Assembly (NCBI RefSeq): GCF_000332175.1
Contig: NZ_KB235914.1
Coordinates: 193,966 to 257,965, forward strand
Direction of reading: 5' to 3'
DNA from: Pseudanabaena sp. PCC 6802
GTDB taxonomy: Bacteria > Cyanobacteriota > Cyanobacteriia > Pseudanabaenales > Pseudanabaenaceae
Length of the DNA: 64,000 bases
The translations under genes were made by a program, and so were the position numbers. Below, in pieces: positions 44,901-54,254 of this stretch (its first letter is position 1; the number at the start of each line of letters is the position of its first letter). The notes beneath the pieces are model-generated. The model worked only from the letters and a program-made list of their open reading frames with translations. It was not told the origin of the DNA and made no database searches.

Positions 44901-45406
44901 AGATTGCACTCAAGCGTGTCGCGGGTTTGCCGCTTAGTTACCGGATTAGTGCCACTAGCATACTGGCACAGTTTTTCGCGCACATTTTTACGCAAGTCGA
45001 CATCCGTAAAGTCAGCACCCTCGATCTGAGCTTTAGTAAAGTTCGTACCGTAGGCAAATGCTCCTTCTAATAGGGCATTCTTCAGGTTAGTCTCATCCAT
45101 CCGCGATGTATCGAGCGTGCTGTATCTGAGATCGGCGTTAGTAAAGTCAGCACCAGTCATATTAGCGCCAAAGAAACTGACCCCCTTGAGGTCAGAGCCG
45201 ATAAACTTAGCATTTCTCAGGTCGGCCTTGTTAAACTGAGATCCTTGTAAAACTTTGCCCGAAAAGTCCGAACCCGCTAGAAATTCCTTGTCATAATCTT
45301 CTGCTAGAGTTACAGGACTGCCAAGCGCCAGAACTAGCAGGCAAATTGCGAGCATTGCTCCCAGCCTGTATAGATGTGATTTACAGGTATTTTTAAATAA
45401 GTTCAT
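44897..45406 (-). CDS. Pentapeptide-repeat protein with signal peptide
   Basis: A 169-residue protein. An N-terminal signal peptide (LGAMLAICLLVLALGSPVTL, cleavage near LAEDYDKE) directs it to the thylakoid lumen or periplasm. From about residue 40, repeats of the A(D/N)LxN type follow (GSQFNKADLRNAKFIGSDLK, GANMTGADFTNADLRYSTLD, TNLKNALLEGAFAYGTNFTK), which build a right-handed beta-helix. Two cysteines are near the C-terminus (KLCQYASG and LECNL). Cyanobacterial relatives are lumenal, with unknown function. It converges with hisZ, overlapping by four bases. Confidence 0.92.
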   Translation of the reverse strand: MNLFKNTCKSHLYRLGAMLAICLLVLALGSPVTLAEDYDKEFLAGSDFSGKVLQGSQFNKADLRNAKFIGSDLKGVSFFGANMTGADFTNADLRYSTLDTSRMDETNLKNALLEGAFAYGTNFTKAQIEGADFTDVDLRKNVREKLCQYASGTNPVTKRQTRDTLECNL

Positions 45407-45472
45407 AGCTGTAATGGTATTTATATAATTCTCTGCCCCTATAGTAAATTCATAGCAAATCTACGGTCGATT

Positions 45473-45871
45473 TTGGCAAGGCAAATTTCAACTAGGCAAG
45501 CTGGTAATGCTGGCGAGAATTTAGTAGCCGATCTACTAAAGGAAAACGGCTGGCAAGTGCTTGCCATGCAATGGCACTGCCGCTGGGGCGAGCTAGATAT
45601 CGTGGCTCGCGATCGCAACTGGTTAATTTTTGTGGAAGTGAAAACAAGGGGCGATCGCAACTGGGATGAGAACGGCTTACTGGCGATTTCATCCCAAAAG
45701 CAGAGAAGGCTTTACCTTGCAGCCTCAGAGTTTCTCAAACGACATCCCCAACTGGCGAACCTGGACTGCCGCTTTGACATTGCCCTCGTCCAAAGGAGCG
45801 AAACAAGGGATTTGCAAATGCTGAAGCTAAAAGAATACGTCGAGGCAGGTTTCAGCGTAGAAAACACGTAA
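45473..45871 (+). CDS. YraN family (UPF0102) nuclease-like protein
   Basis: A 132-residue small protein starting from TTG at 45473. The family core is NAGENLVADLLKENGWQVLA, WHCRWGELDIVARD with the GELD acidic residues, and LIFVEVKTRGDR with the E-x-K of a PD-(D/E)xK fold. Family members resemble Holliday-junction resolvases, but no firm role exists. The C-terminal 20 bases overlap the end of the converging CPP1-like gene. Confidence 0.9.
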   Translation: MARQISTRQAGNAGENLVADLLKENGWQVLAMQWHCRWGELDIVARDRNWLIFVEVKTRGDRNWDENGLLAISSQKQRRLYLAASEFLKRHPQLANLDCRFDIALVQRSETRDLQMLKLKEYVEAGFSVENT

Positions 45872-46460
45872 CCAGCCACATAACTATATACATTAAAATC
45901 GTGGCAACGCTAGGCGGTACTCCTGGAGCCACCATGAGCCTTACCTGGTTGAGCATCACCCCGCATAGGACAGCCAGAACCAGACCCATCAGAGCTAGCA
46001 AGACCGAACGCCCAAACCGATTTTCCTTACGGTTAAGGAAGTAAATGCTCGATAACAGGGAAAGAGCCAACCAGGTAGGCGAGGCGGCTGGTATAAGGAA
46101 GTTAAATACACCCAGCCCTGCAAACACCCCCAGAGAAACCAAAACGTCCTGGCGAGAAGGGTTGTCAACCAAACGCGATAACCACGTAGATGCAGATTTT
46201 GTAGGGCCAGGCTGCGCCACCGGGGGTACGTTGGCAACTAACCTTTCCGGGAAGCGTATGCGATCTGGCACTTTGATTTTGCCTTCCTGCCTGGCTCTGA
46301 GGCGATCCATTAACACGGCATCGTAGGCTGCTTCGATCAGCTCCTGTTGCAGTTCGTCGTCCTCAAACTCGCTTAACATGCGATCGCGCGCGCGTTGCAC
46401 TTCCTCGAAGGAAGCGTCCTCATCTATTCCTAGTTTTTCATAGGGGGTTGGGTCACTCAT
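45852..46460 (-). CDS. CPP1-like family membrane protein
   Basis: A 202-residue protein. An N-terminal J-like region without the HPD motif (PYEKLGIDEDASFEEVQRAR) precedes a linker and three to four hydrophobic segments (VLVSLGVFAGLGVFNFLIPA, LLALMGLVLAVLCGVML, MYIVMWLVTCFLR). This matches the cyanobacterial/plastid CPP1 family; in plants CPP1 protects the protochlorophyllide oxidoreductase POR. A role in chlorophyll synthesis in cyanobacteria is inferred from the family. It converges with YraN. Confidence 0.88.
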   Translation of the reverse strand: MSDPTPYEKLGIDEDASFEEVQRARDRMLSEFEDDELQQELIEAAYDAVLMDRLRARQEGKIKVPDRIRFPERLVANVPPVAQPGPTKSASTWLSRLVDNPSRQDVLVSLGVFAGLGVFNFLIPAASPTWLALSLLSSIYFLNRKENRFGRSVLLALMGLVLAVLCGVMLNQVRLMVAPGVPPSVATILMYIVMWLVTCFLR

Positions 46461-46698
46461 CTGCTTTAACTTGTGGCTTTAACTTGTGGCCTAGCACCTT
46501 ACTATTGTCGGTCGCACTAAGAATTGTGCCTATATTCTAATCCTAAAATTCTAAACTTTTAGTGTTAGAAGCACAAAACAACAAAGCTAGCTATGGCATA
46601 GCTATATCAAAATCTATAGATAGGTTACTAACCATAGACAAGCATAGATAACTTATAGCTAATAGTATAGCTTTTTACTGGAGCAGCGTTTTCCTAGC

Positions 46699-48336
46699 CT
46701 AGGACTTAGATTTGAAGAAACGTTGCTTTAACCGCTCTACTAATGTTTTAACCTCTGGTAAGTCAAGTCGCATCACCAGAATCGCAAATACAACCAGTCC
46801 TGCTGCTCCGGCCAGACAAACCTGCAAAAGCAGTACCCACAGTCCCCGATCGCCTAAAATGTACTGGCTGCCATTTAATATGCCCCAACTGCTCAACCCA
46901 GCGATCGCGCTGATAACTACTAATTGCAGAAGCGGTATGCCCCATTCTCGCCAGGGAAACCCGTACAATTTGCGGTTGAGGTACCACAACAGCACCACCA
47001 TGGAGATCAGATTAACTAATACGGTAGCAAGCACCAGACCGGGAGCGCCAAATGGCTTGACGAGCAAATAATCCAGCCCCGCATTGATGCCAATATTGAC
47101 GACACTGATACGAAAGGGCGTGTCTCCATCGCCAAGCGCGTAAAATACCCTGACCAGGACATCCCGCCCCAAGTAGACAAACATGCCAAGACCATAGGCA
47201 ACCAAAACCGACGCTACTAATTGTGAAGTATCCGATGTAAAGGCATAGCGTTCGTAGACAATCCGCACCAGAGGAAATGCTAAAGCCATCATCAAAGCGC
47301 TGAGCGGCAGCATGGTAATAGCAGTTAGCATCATGCCCTGCCGAATGCGTAGCTTTAGCTCCGGCCAGTCATGCGGATCGGCCAAGCGCGAGAACATGGG
47401 TAATAGCGGCACCAAAATTACGTTAGAAAAAATTCCCAACGGTGTTTGCACCAGCAAGGTAGCGTAACCTAATGCCGAGGCAGCTTGTGGAATCCCGGAA
47501 GCAAAAAACAAATCCGTGTACACGTTGATTTGCATCATGCCAGAGGAAAATGTGGCTGGCACCATGATTTGCACGATCTCTTTGACTCCTGGCTGTCTGA
47601 AGTCAAACCGCAGGCGCAGCCCACCCAAACCCGATCGCAATTGCGCGGGCACCTGGACTAACCACTGCAAAAGCGCACCTGCTAGGGTACTGTAGGCCAA
47701 TACCTGGCCGCCCAGGAGCAAATTTTGGGGCTCGAAGATGCGATCGCGCAAAACTACCGCCATTCCCCCAATGCCAATCAGTACGGTCAAACTCGACAGT
47801 AACGGACTGATAGACGGCAACCAAAATTGGTCGGAGGCATTCAGCGCGCCAAAGCCAATCCCAATTAAGCCTGACAGCAGCGCCATCGGTGCCATGATCC
47901 GAAACTGCTCGATCGCGATATTTCTGGTTGCGATCCCCTGCGCCGTGTTGCCCAAACCGGGGGCATAGAGGTTAATTAGTGGCTCGGCAAATACAAATAG
48001 CAGCACGCTAACTCCCAAAAGCAATATGCCTACTAGCGTGTTTACGGTTTCGAGCAGGGGGGCAGCTTCTTCTGACTTGCGTTTGGACAGCACGCTCACG
48101 ATCGCACTATGAAAAGGCCCGTTAATCCCACCCAGCAATATCAACAGAAATCCTGGTACGACGTAGGCGTAGTTGTAGGCATCGTAGGCGGGGCCAGCAC
48201 CAAATGCTGCCGCGATCGCCATCTGCCGCAGTAGACCGAAAACTTTGCTCAGCAATGTTGCTACCGCCACAATGCCAGCAATACTAAGCAGCGATCTACC
48301 GACTTTTTTTGTGTTATCAGAAGGTGAATCAGACAA
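46699..48336 (-). CDS. murJ: Lipid II flippase MurJ
   Basis: A 545-residue membrane protein with about fourteen transmembrane segments. It begins with SLLSIAGIVAVATLLSKVFG and LLRQMAIAAAFGAGPAYDAY, followed by VVPGFLLILLGGINGPFHSA, and ends with a basic tail (LVERLKQRFFKSKS). The MVF/MOP-superfamily layout, including APMALLSGLIGIGFGALNAS and PLGIFSNVILVPLLPMFSRL, is that of MurJ, which moves lipid-linked peptidoglycan precursors across the inner membrane. No partner genes adjoin. Confidence 0.95.
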   Translation of the reverse strand: MSDSPSDNTKKVGRSLLSIAGIVAVATLLSKVFGLLRQMAIAAAFGAGPAYDAYNYAYVVPGFLLILLGGINGPFHSAIVSVLSKRKSEEAAPLLETVNTLVGILLLGVSVLLFVFAEPLINLYAPGLGNTAQGIATRNIAIEQFRIMAPMALLSGLIGIGFGALNASDQFWLPSISPLLSSLTVLIGIGGMAVVLRDRIFEPQNLLLGGQVLAYSTLAGALLQWLVQVPAQLRSGLGGLRLRFDFRQPGVKEIVQIMVPATFSSGMMQINVYTDLFFASGIPQAASALGYATLLVQTPLGIFSNVILVPLLPMFSRLADPHDWPELKLRIRQGMMLTAITMLPLSALMMALAFPLVRIVYERYAFTSDTSQLVASVLVAYGLGMFVYLGRDVLVRVFYALGDGDTPFRISVVNIGINAGLDYLLVKPFGAPGLVLATVLVNLISMVVLLWYLNRKLYGFPWREWGIPLLQLVVISAIAGLSSWGILNGSQYILGDRGLWVLLLQVCLAGAAGLVVFAILVMRLDLPEVKTLVERLKQRFFKSKS

Positions 48337-48515
48337 GTTTTTTATCCCAGCAGTAGTCAGTTGAATTTAAGTTTTGGGAGGTGGGGGCAGCCCCCACGCA
48401 GAGGTTATACCCCTACATCCCGTTCTAATCGCTATTCGTGTAGCTATACACAACAAAACTCCGACTTAACAAGTAAAGCCGGAGTGAAGATCGTAATTGA
48501 AATGACTTGTATTAA
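48337..48515. other. Spacer with partial repeat
   Basis: Contains a G/C-rich stretch at about 48360-48450 (GGTGGGGGCAGCCCCCACGC and CTACATCCCGTTCTAATCGC) reminiscent of the repeat family interior, ending in GTGTAGCTATAC. No intact ends are visible. No gene is supported. Confidence 0.45.
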
Positions 48516-49333
<818 letters not shown>

Positions 49334-49762
49334 TTACTTTTGGGTTTCGGAGTAATTGGAGTCAATCAAGGGAAATGCTCTAACGGGATCGGTAGTCAAT
49401 GCCCCAGGAGAGTCGCGGGCAGGACTAACGGGTGAGGCATTAGGTATATATGGAGTAACTGGTGGAATAGCCTCAATACTAGAATTAATGGGAGTTACTG
49501 ATGAAGTTGGCAAAGTTCTAGATGACTCTTTAAATGTGAAGGGGTTGGCGATCGTCGGCACCAAAGACTCGCCTGGAGATGTCCTGAGCCGATCCGCATC
49601 GCCAGCATGAGGTTTAACAGGCGATACTTCCACGGGATCGGCATTACCCTGAGCCAAAACATCAAAGCTCTGTTGTAGTCCTAGTGGAATTGTCGTACCG
49701 CATGCAACTCCCAGGATATAGATTAGCGCTATTTTATCGATCGCTTTAGCAGAAGTCCTCAT
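49334..49762 (-). CDS. Hypothetical Pro/Ser/Thr-rich exported protein
   Basis: A 142-residue protein. The N-terminus (DKIALIYILGVACGTTIPLG) may be a signal or anchor, and the rest is low-complexity with many Pro, Ser, Thr and Asp (VEVSPVKPHAGDADRLRTSP, IEAIPPVTPYIPNASPVSPA). No family is recognised. A start ATG and a plausible N-terminal segment support coding, but the composition is unusual and it could be a fast-evolving or spurious gene. Confidence 0.45.
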   Translation of the reverse strand: MRTSAKAIDKIALIYILGVACGTTIPLGLQQSFDVLAQGNADPVEVSPVKPHAGDADRLRTSPGESLVPTIANPFTFKESSRTLPTSSVTPINSSIEAIPPVTPYIPNASPVSPARDSPGALTTDPVRAFPLIDSNYSETQK

Positions 49763-49978
49763 TGCCCCAACCCTCCATGCTTATGTATTCAATACAAGTT
49801 AATAGGAATTATGCAGAGATGCCATAGGTAGGGTGCATTGCCCACCTATTAATGATGCTTAGTGCCTGTAGTGTAGCACTGGTTTTCAGAACCGCAAGAA
49901 AACTTATACCAATTTAAATTGTTGAATTACAGATGGGGGTGGGGTGCCTCCCACGAAAGGCTTCTACCCAAATTGGTA

Positions 49979-50833
49979 TTAGTTGAAGTTTAGGTTTTTA
50001 AACAGATCGGGTGGCAAATTTGGCAGGATAAGCGTGACAAAGTAATAGACGAGTGGTGCCGTGAACACGTAGCTATCAGCACGATCCAAGATGCCGCCAT
50101 GACCAGGGATCAGTTGACCCGAATCCTTTACACCCGCATCCCTTTTCATCATCGACTCTGTTAGATCGCCGAGTAAACTCGCAACCCCAATTAATAAGCC
50201 CAATGTTACTCCAGTGACGGGCCACAGATGCCAACCCATCCGCCAGGCTCCGATCGTGGCAACGGATACACAACTAAAAAGACCGAATATTGCCCCTTCC
50301 ACTGTCTTTTTAGGACTGATATCAGACAGGCGCGTGCGCCCGACTAGCTTACCCATGGAATAAGAAGCAATATCGGAAGCCCAAATACAGCCGAATGCCA
50401 ATAGGACGTAAATCCCGCCCTGACTGAGCATAAACCAGGATAAATCGCCATGACCTAGCTCTCGCAGCCTGATCCAATAACTAGGTAAGTAACCGCCATA
50501 AAACAACCCCAAGATAGATGCAGAAATATCGGCGATTGAGGCAAATCTCGGTTGGAATAACAGGTAAAAACAAATAAACGTACCGGCAATTGGGACAACA
50601 GCATCTGCTATTTCTACCTTCATCAATGAAATTAGCAAAAGTACTTGACTGACTGCCATAGTCATCTTGGCAGCCGGGATCATGCCTTTGGCTCTAACTA
50701 ATTCAAAATATTCTTGCTGTCCTAAGTAAATCAATAAGGCTAGACCGATGGTAAAGGCCCATCCTCCCAACGCGATCGCTGCTAATGCAAGGGGTATAGC
50801 AACAATAGCGCTAATTATGCGAGTCCAAGGCAT
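49979..50833 (-). CDS. cdsA: Phosphatidate cytidylyltransferase
   Basis: A 284-residue integral membrane enzyme making CDP-diacylglycerol from phosphatidate and CTP. It has about eight transmembrane segments and the CdsA signature near the C-terminus: MMKRDAGVKDSGQLIPGHGG followed by ILDRADSYVF (K-x3-D...PGHGG-x2-DR-x-D). GRTRLSDISPKKTVEGAIFG is also conserved. It lies divergent from the J-domain gene, with 117 bases between starts. Confidence 0.95.
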   Translation of the reverse strand: MPWTRIISAIVAIPLALAAIALGGWAFTIGLALLIYLGQQEYFELVRAKGMIPAAKMTMAVSQVLLLISLMKVEIADAVVPIAGTFICFYLLFQPRFASIADISASILGLFYGGYLPSYWIRLRELGHGDLSWFMLSQGGIYVLLAFGCIWASDIASYSMGKLVGRTRLSDISPKKTVEGAIFGLFSCVSVATIGAWRMGWHLWPVTGVTLGLLIGVASLLGDLTESMMKRDAGVKDSGQLIPGHGGILDRADSYVFTAPLVYYFVTLILPNLPPDLFKNLNFN

Positions 50834-50950
50834 GAAAACTTCAATATCCTTCTAATTCCTGAGTAGGAAGCGATCGATCTCTTATTAGTGCTAAAGTGTA
50901 GTTCATTTGCTACATAAAAGCCGATACAACCTGCTGACACAATCTATAGT

Positions 50951-51478
50951 ATGTCCTCTCCAGGTCACACGAAAAGTTACTATGCCATACTTGGACTAAC
51001 TCCGTGGGCAAATGAACGTCAAATTCGCCAAGCTTATCGCGAGTTAAGCAAACTCTACCACCCCGACACTACGAAGTTACCCAAAGCGGAAGCTATCAAT
51101 AAGTTCCGAGAGCTTAATGATGCCTATGCCACCCTCAGTAACCCAGAACGGCGCAGCGCCTACGATCGCAGTATCCATTTTTCCCGCCTGAAGGTGTTTC
51201 AAGAGCAAACAGCCGCCGATCCCCTCCACCCCAATTCCATCTACGCTGATGACGATATCCCCAGCGAACGCCCGCTTTCTAGTGGCGAACTATTTGCTTT
51301 GTTCCTATTGTTTTTAACCTTCATTATCTGTCTGGTAGTTGTAGTATTAATTGGTCTCGTACGAGGCGATCGCCTTCTGCCAGACTCGTTAACCTTAAAC
51401 TTAAAGAATTTCAGTATTTTGTTTCTTCCCCATAGTTGGGGCGTTCTTTTCTCTACACTCATAACTCATATAGCCTGA
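50951..51478 (+). CDS. J-domain protein with C-terminal membrane anchor
   Basis: A 175-residue protein. The N-terminal J domain (SYYAILGLTPWANERQIRQA, YRELSKLYHPDTTKLPKAEA, YATLSNPERRSAYDRSI) has an intact HPD motif. After a Pro/Ser-rich linker, a hydrophobic helix (LFALFLLFLTFIICLVVVVL) anchors it near the C-terminus. It should recruit Hsp70 to a membrane. The DUF3143 gene begins four bases after its stop, so the two are co-transcribed, a pairing repeatedly seen in cyanobacteria. Confidence 0.9.
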   Translation: MSSPGHTKSYYAILGLTPWANERQIRQAYRELSKLYHPDTTKLPKAEAINKFRELNDAYATLSNPERRSAYDRSIHFSRLKVFQEQTAADPLHPNSIYADDDIPSERPLSSGELFALFLLFLTFIICLVVVVLIGLVRGDRLLPDSLTLNLKNFSILFLPHSWGVLFSTLITHIA

Positions 51479-51482
51479 ACCT

Positions 51483-51755
51483 ATGCGTTTGCCATCGCCC
51501 GATACCCCACTGTACAATCACCCCCTACCTCTGATTGAGTCCTGGTTGCAAACCCAGGGTTGCACGCAAGATAAAGCGAATGCGTCTAGCTGGTACGTGC
51601 GTCGTAACGGTTGGGAAGCAGAAATTTGGATGGATATTGAGGAAATTAGGGTACGCTACATTAATGCGATCGCTGGGAATAAAGACATTCAAAGGGTTTT
51701 TCCCTACTCCCTCAGCCGTCAGGATATTGAAGATGCAATCTTTACTGGACCATAA
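51483..51755 (+). CDS. DUF3143 family protein
   Basis: A 90-residue cyanobacterial protein. The ATG stands four bases after the J-domain gene. The family pattern is LYNHPLPLIESWLQTQGCTQ, SWYVRRNGWEAEIWMDIEEI, and a final VFPYSLSRQDIEDAIFTGP. No enzymatic motif is seen; the family is uncharacterised. The tight link with the membrane-anchored J-domain gene suggests a shared task. Confidence 0.88.
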   Translation: MRLPSPDTPLYNHPLPLIESWLQTQGCTQDKANASSWYVRRNGWEAEIWMDIEEIRVRYINAIAGNKDIQRVFPYSLSRQDIEDAIFTGP

Positions 51756-52005
51756 CCAATTTTTAACTAATGGTGCTATAGTCATTGAACTAGGCAAAAG
51801 TACATGGCAGTAGCTCTCGATGCTCTATCTTCAATGCAATCGCCAAGATCGCTGCAAAATTGCCAAAGCATTATGGAAGTTACGATCGGGTTTTCTAGAT
51901 GTGCAGCTCAATTAAGCAAAAGTTAGCAAGCACGATCGAACAGAATTCCGGAAAAACAAATATAAGGGTGTACAACTATGTATCGTTTAGCATTTAGGAG
52001 GCGAA

Positions 52006-53022
52006 TTGAGTAAATCTTACAGGGTAGCTATATTAGGTGCTACTGGTGCAGTTGGTACGGAATTAATGGCACTGCTACAGGAGCGGAAGTTTCCACTGAA
52101 CGAACTTAAGTTACTTGCTTCAGAAAATTCTGCTGGCAAGCAGGTGCAGTTTGGAGATCGCCTGTTGACGGTCGAGACCGTGCAAGCAAGTTCGTTTGAC
52201 AATGTAGATCTGGTTCTGGCATCGGCGGGTGGTTCCATTTCCAAACAATGGGCACCCATCGCAGCTAAAGCAGGAGCGGTTGTTATTGATAACTCCAGTG
52301 CCTTTCGGATGCGATCGGACGTACCGTTAGTCGTGCCAGAGGTCAATCCTGATGCCGCGCGCGCTCATCAGGGCATCATTGCTAATCCCAACTGCACGAC
52401 TATTTTGATGAATCTAGCCGTCTGGCCTTTGCATAAGGTTAAGCCAGTGAAAAGAATTGTAGCGGCGACATATCAATCAGCTAGCGGCGCGGGAGCGCGA
52501 GCTATGGAAGAAGTCAAACTACAATCGCAAGCAATCCTAAATCGCGAGCCACCAGAAGCGAAAGTTTTGCCCTACCCTCTAGCGTTTAATCTCTTTTTGC
52601 ACAATTCGCCGATGACGGCAAATAGCTACTGCGAAGAAGAGATGAAGATGGTGAATGAAACTCGCAAGATTTTTAACGAACCGGAGCTGAGAGTTACGGC
52701 TACTTGCGTGCGCGTGCCAGTTCTGCGCGCTCATTCCGAGGCAATTAATCTGGAATTTGATACCCCCTTCGATCCGGAATCAGCCCGCCAAATTTTGAGC
52801 CAAGCGCCGGGCGTGAAACTGGTTGAAGATTTTACTCAAAACTATTTCCCCATGCCCATTGAGGCTAGTGGCAAGGATGAAGTTCTCGTCGGTCGGATTC
52901 GCCAGGATATTTCCCATCCTAACGGGCTGGATTTGTGGTTGTGCGGCGACCAGATCCGTAAAGGAGCGGCACTAAATGCCATTCAAATCGCAGAACTATT
53001 AATCGAGCAAAACCTGATTTAA
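52006..53022 (+). CDS. asd: Aspartate-semialdehyde dehydrogenase
   Basis: A 338-residue enzyme forming aspartate semialdehyde for lysine, threonine and methionine. It starts at TTG 52006 (AGGAGG lies seven bases before it); the second residue onward reads SKSYRVAILGATGAVGTELM with the NADP-binding GATGAVG. The active cysteine is in IIANPNCTTILMNLAV, with ASGAGARAMEEV and CVRVPVLRAHSEAINLEF. Length is normal. dapA follows 156 bases later, as is common in cyanobacteria. Confidence 0.95.
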   Translation: MSKSYRVAILGATGAVGTELMALLQERKFPLNELKLLASENSAGKQVQFGDRLLTVETVQASSFDNVDLVLASAGGSISKQWAPIAAKAGAVVIDNSSAFRMRSDVPLVVPEVNPDAARAHQGIIANPNCTTILMNLAVWPLHKVKPVKRIVAATYQSASGAGARAMEEVKLQSQAILNREPPEAKVLPYPLAFNLFLHNSPMTANSYCEEEMKMVNETRKIFNEPELRVTATCVRVPVLRAHSEAINLEFDTPFDPESARQILSQAPGVKLVEDFTQNYFPMPIEASGKDEVLVGRIRQDISHPNGLDLWLCGDQIRKGAALNAIQIAELLIEQNLI

Positions 53023-53029
53023 CCCTTAT

Positions 53030-53145
53030 GGGAATTACTTACGTGAATGCTGAAGTCCAGATCCCCCCTAGCCCCCCTTAAAAAGCAAGGAATCTTGCAA
53101 GTTGCCCCAAAGAGAGGGTTGGTGGATCTGTTGTGTGTAAGTTCT
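53030..53145. repeat. Diverged direct-repeat element related to 56035-56146
   Basis: Starts GAATTACTTACGTGAATGCT and contains CAGATCCCCCCTAGCCCCCC and CTTAAAAAG, then ends GTGTAAGTTCTG. The copy at 56035 has the same order and better preserved inverted ends. It sits between asd and dapA. Confidence 0.6.
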
Positions 53146-53178
53146 GATGTATCTTTGCTTTTTATTGCCTAACTGTTT

Positions 53179-54069
53179 ATGGGTGGAATTGACTTTGGTA
53201 GCTTATTGACCGCTATGGTAACGCCTTTCAGTTTAGAAGGCGAGGTTGACTATGTCAAAGCCGAGCAACTTGCCATGCATTTAGTCGATCGCGGCACTGA
53301 TACGCTGGTTGTCTGCGGTACTACGGGCGAGTCTCCTACACTGAGCTGGGATGAAGAATACAAACTCTTTCAGGTAGTCAAGCAAGCTGTAGCAGGTAAG
53401 GCGAAAATTGTGGCTGGAACTGGCTCGAATTCCACCTCTGAAGCGATCTCCGCCACCCAAAAAGCCGCTTATCTCGGACTGGATGGCACGTTGCAAGTAA
53501 CGCCCTACTACAACAAGCCCCCGCAAGAAGGTCTGTACCAGCACTTCGCCGCGATCGCCCATGCCGCCCCAGAACTACCCATAATTTTGTATAATATCCC
53601 TGGTAGGACTGGTTGTAAGCTGGAACCAACAACAGTCGCGAGGCTGGCTGAAATTCCCAATATTGTAGCAATTAAAGAAGCTACCGGCGATTTGGATCAA
53701 GCCAGTCAAATCCGAGCTACTACCCCCAGCGATTTTGCTATTTATTCTGGCGATGATTCATTGACCCTGCCACTCATGGCTGTTGGTGCGAAGGGAGTCG
53801 TTAGCGTGGCATCGCACCTGGTTGGTTCTCAACTAAAGGCAACGATCGCTGCCTTTAATGAAGGTAACGTCCAGTTGGCAACCCAGTTACACATTCAACT
53901 CTTTCCCCTGTTTAAAGCTTTATTTCTCACTACCAACCCAATTCCAGTGAAGTTGGCGCTGAAGATAGTTGGTCTGGATACGGGTGTAGTGCGATCGCCA
54001 TTGGTGCAAGGCACCCCCGAACTTGAAGCGAAGTTGCGATCGGTTATGAGCAGTTTGGGTATTATCTAA
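53179..54069 (+). CDS. dapA: 4-hydroxy-tetrahydrodipicolinate synthase
   Basis: A 296-residue TIM-barrel aldolase joining pyruvate to aspartate semialdehyde in lysine and diaminopimelate synthesis. Motifs are [48 protein letters not shown] and the Schiff-base lysine in [14 protein letters not shown], plus [20 protein letters not shown]. It stands next to asd and upstream of the RNase J gene, a frequent cyanobacterial order. Confidence 0.96.
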   Translation: MGGIDFGSLLTAMVTPFSLEGEVDYVKAEQLAMHLVDRGTDTLVVCGTTGESPTLSWDEEYKLFQVVKQAVAGKAKIVAGTGSNSTSEAISATQKAAYLGLDGTLQVTPYYNKPPQEGLYQHFAAIAHAAPELPIILYNIPGRTGCKLEPTTVARLAEIPNIVAIKEATGDLDQASQIRATTPSDFAIYSGDDSLTLPLMAVGAKGVVSVASHLVGSQLKATIAAFNEGNVQLATQLHIQLFPLFKALFLTTNPIPVKLALKIVGLDTGVVRSPLVQGTPELEAKLRSVMSSLGII

Positions 54070-54254
54070 TGAACTATTGAGAGTAATTTTTAGTCATTTA
54101 TTTATCCTGCGATCTATTGCCGCTGTAAAAAAGCCATTGCCGTACGGGCAGAGAGGGTGAGGGCGCAAGTTTAAAGTTTTTTAGATTTTCAGTTTCTCAG
54201 TTTTTCAGGTTTCCATTTCATTTGTCGTTTATATAGAAAGCCAAGTCAGAACAT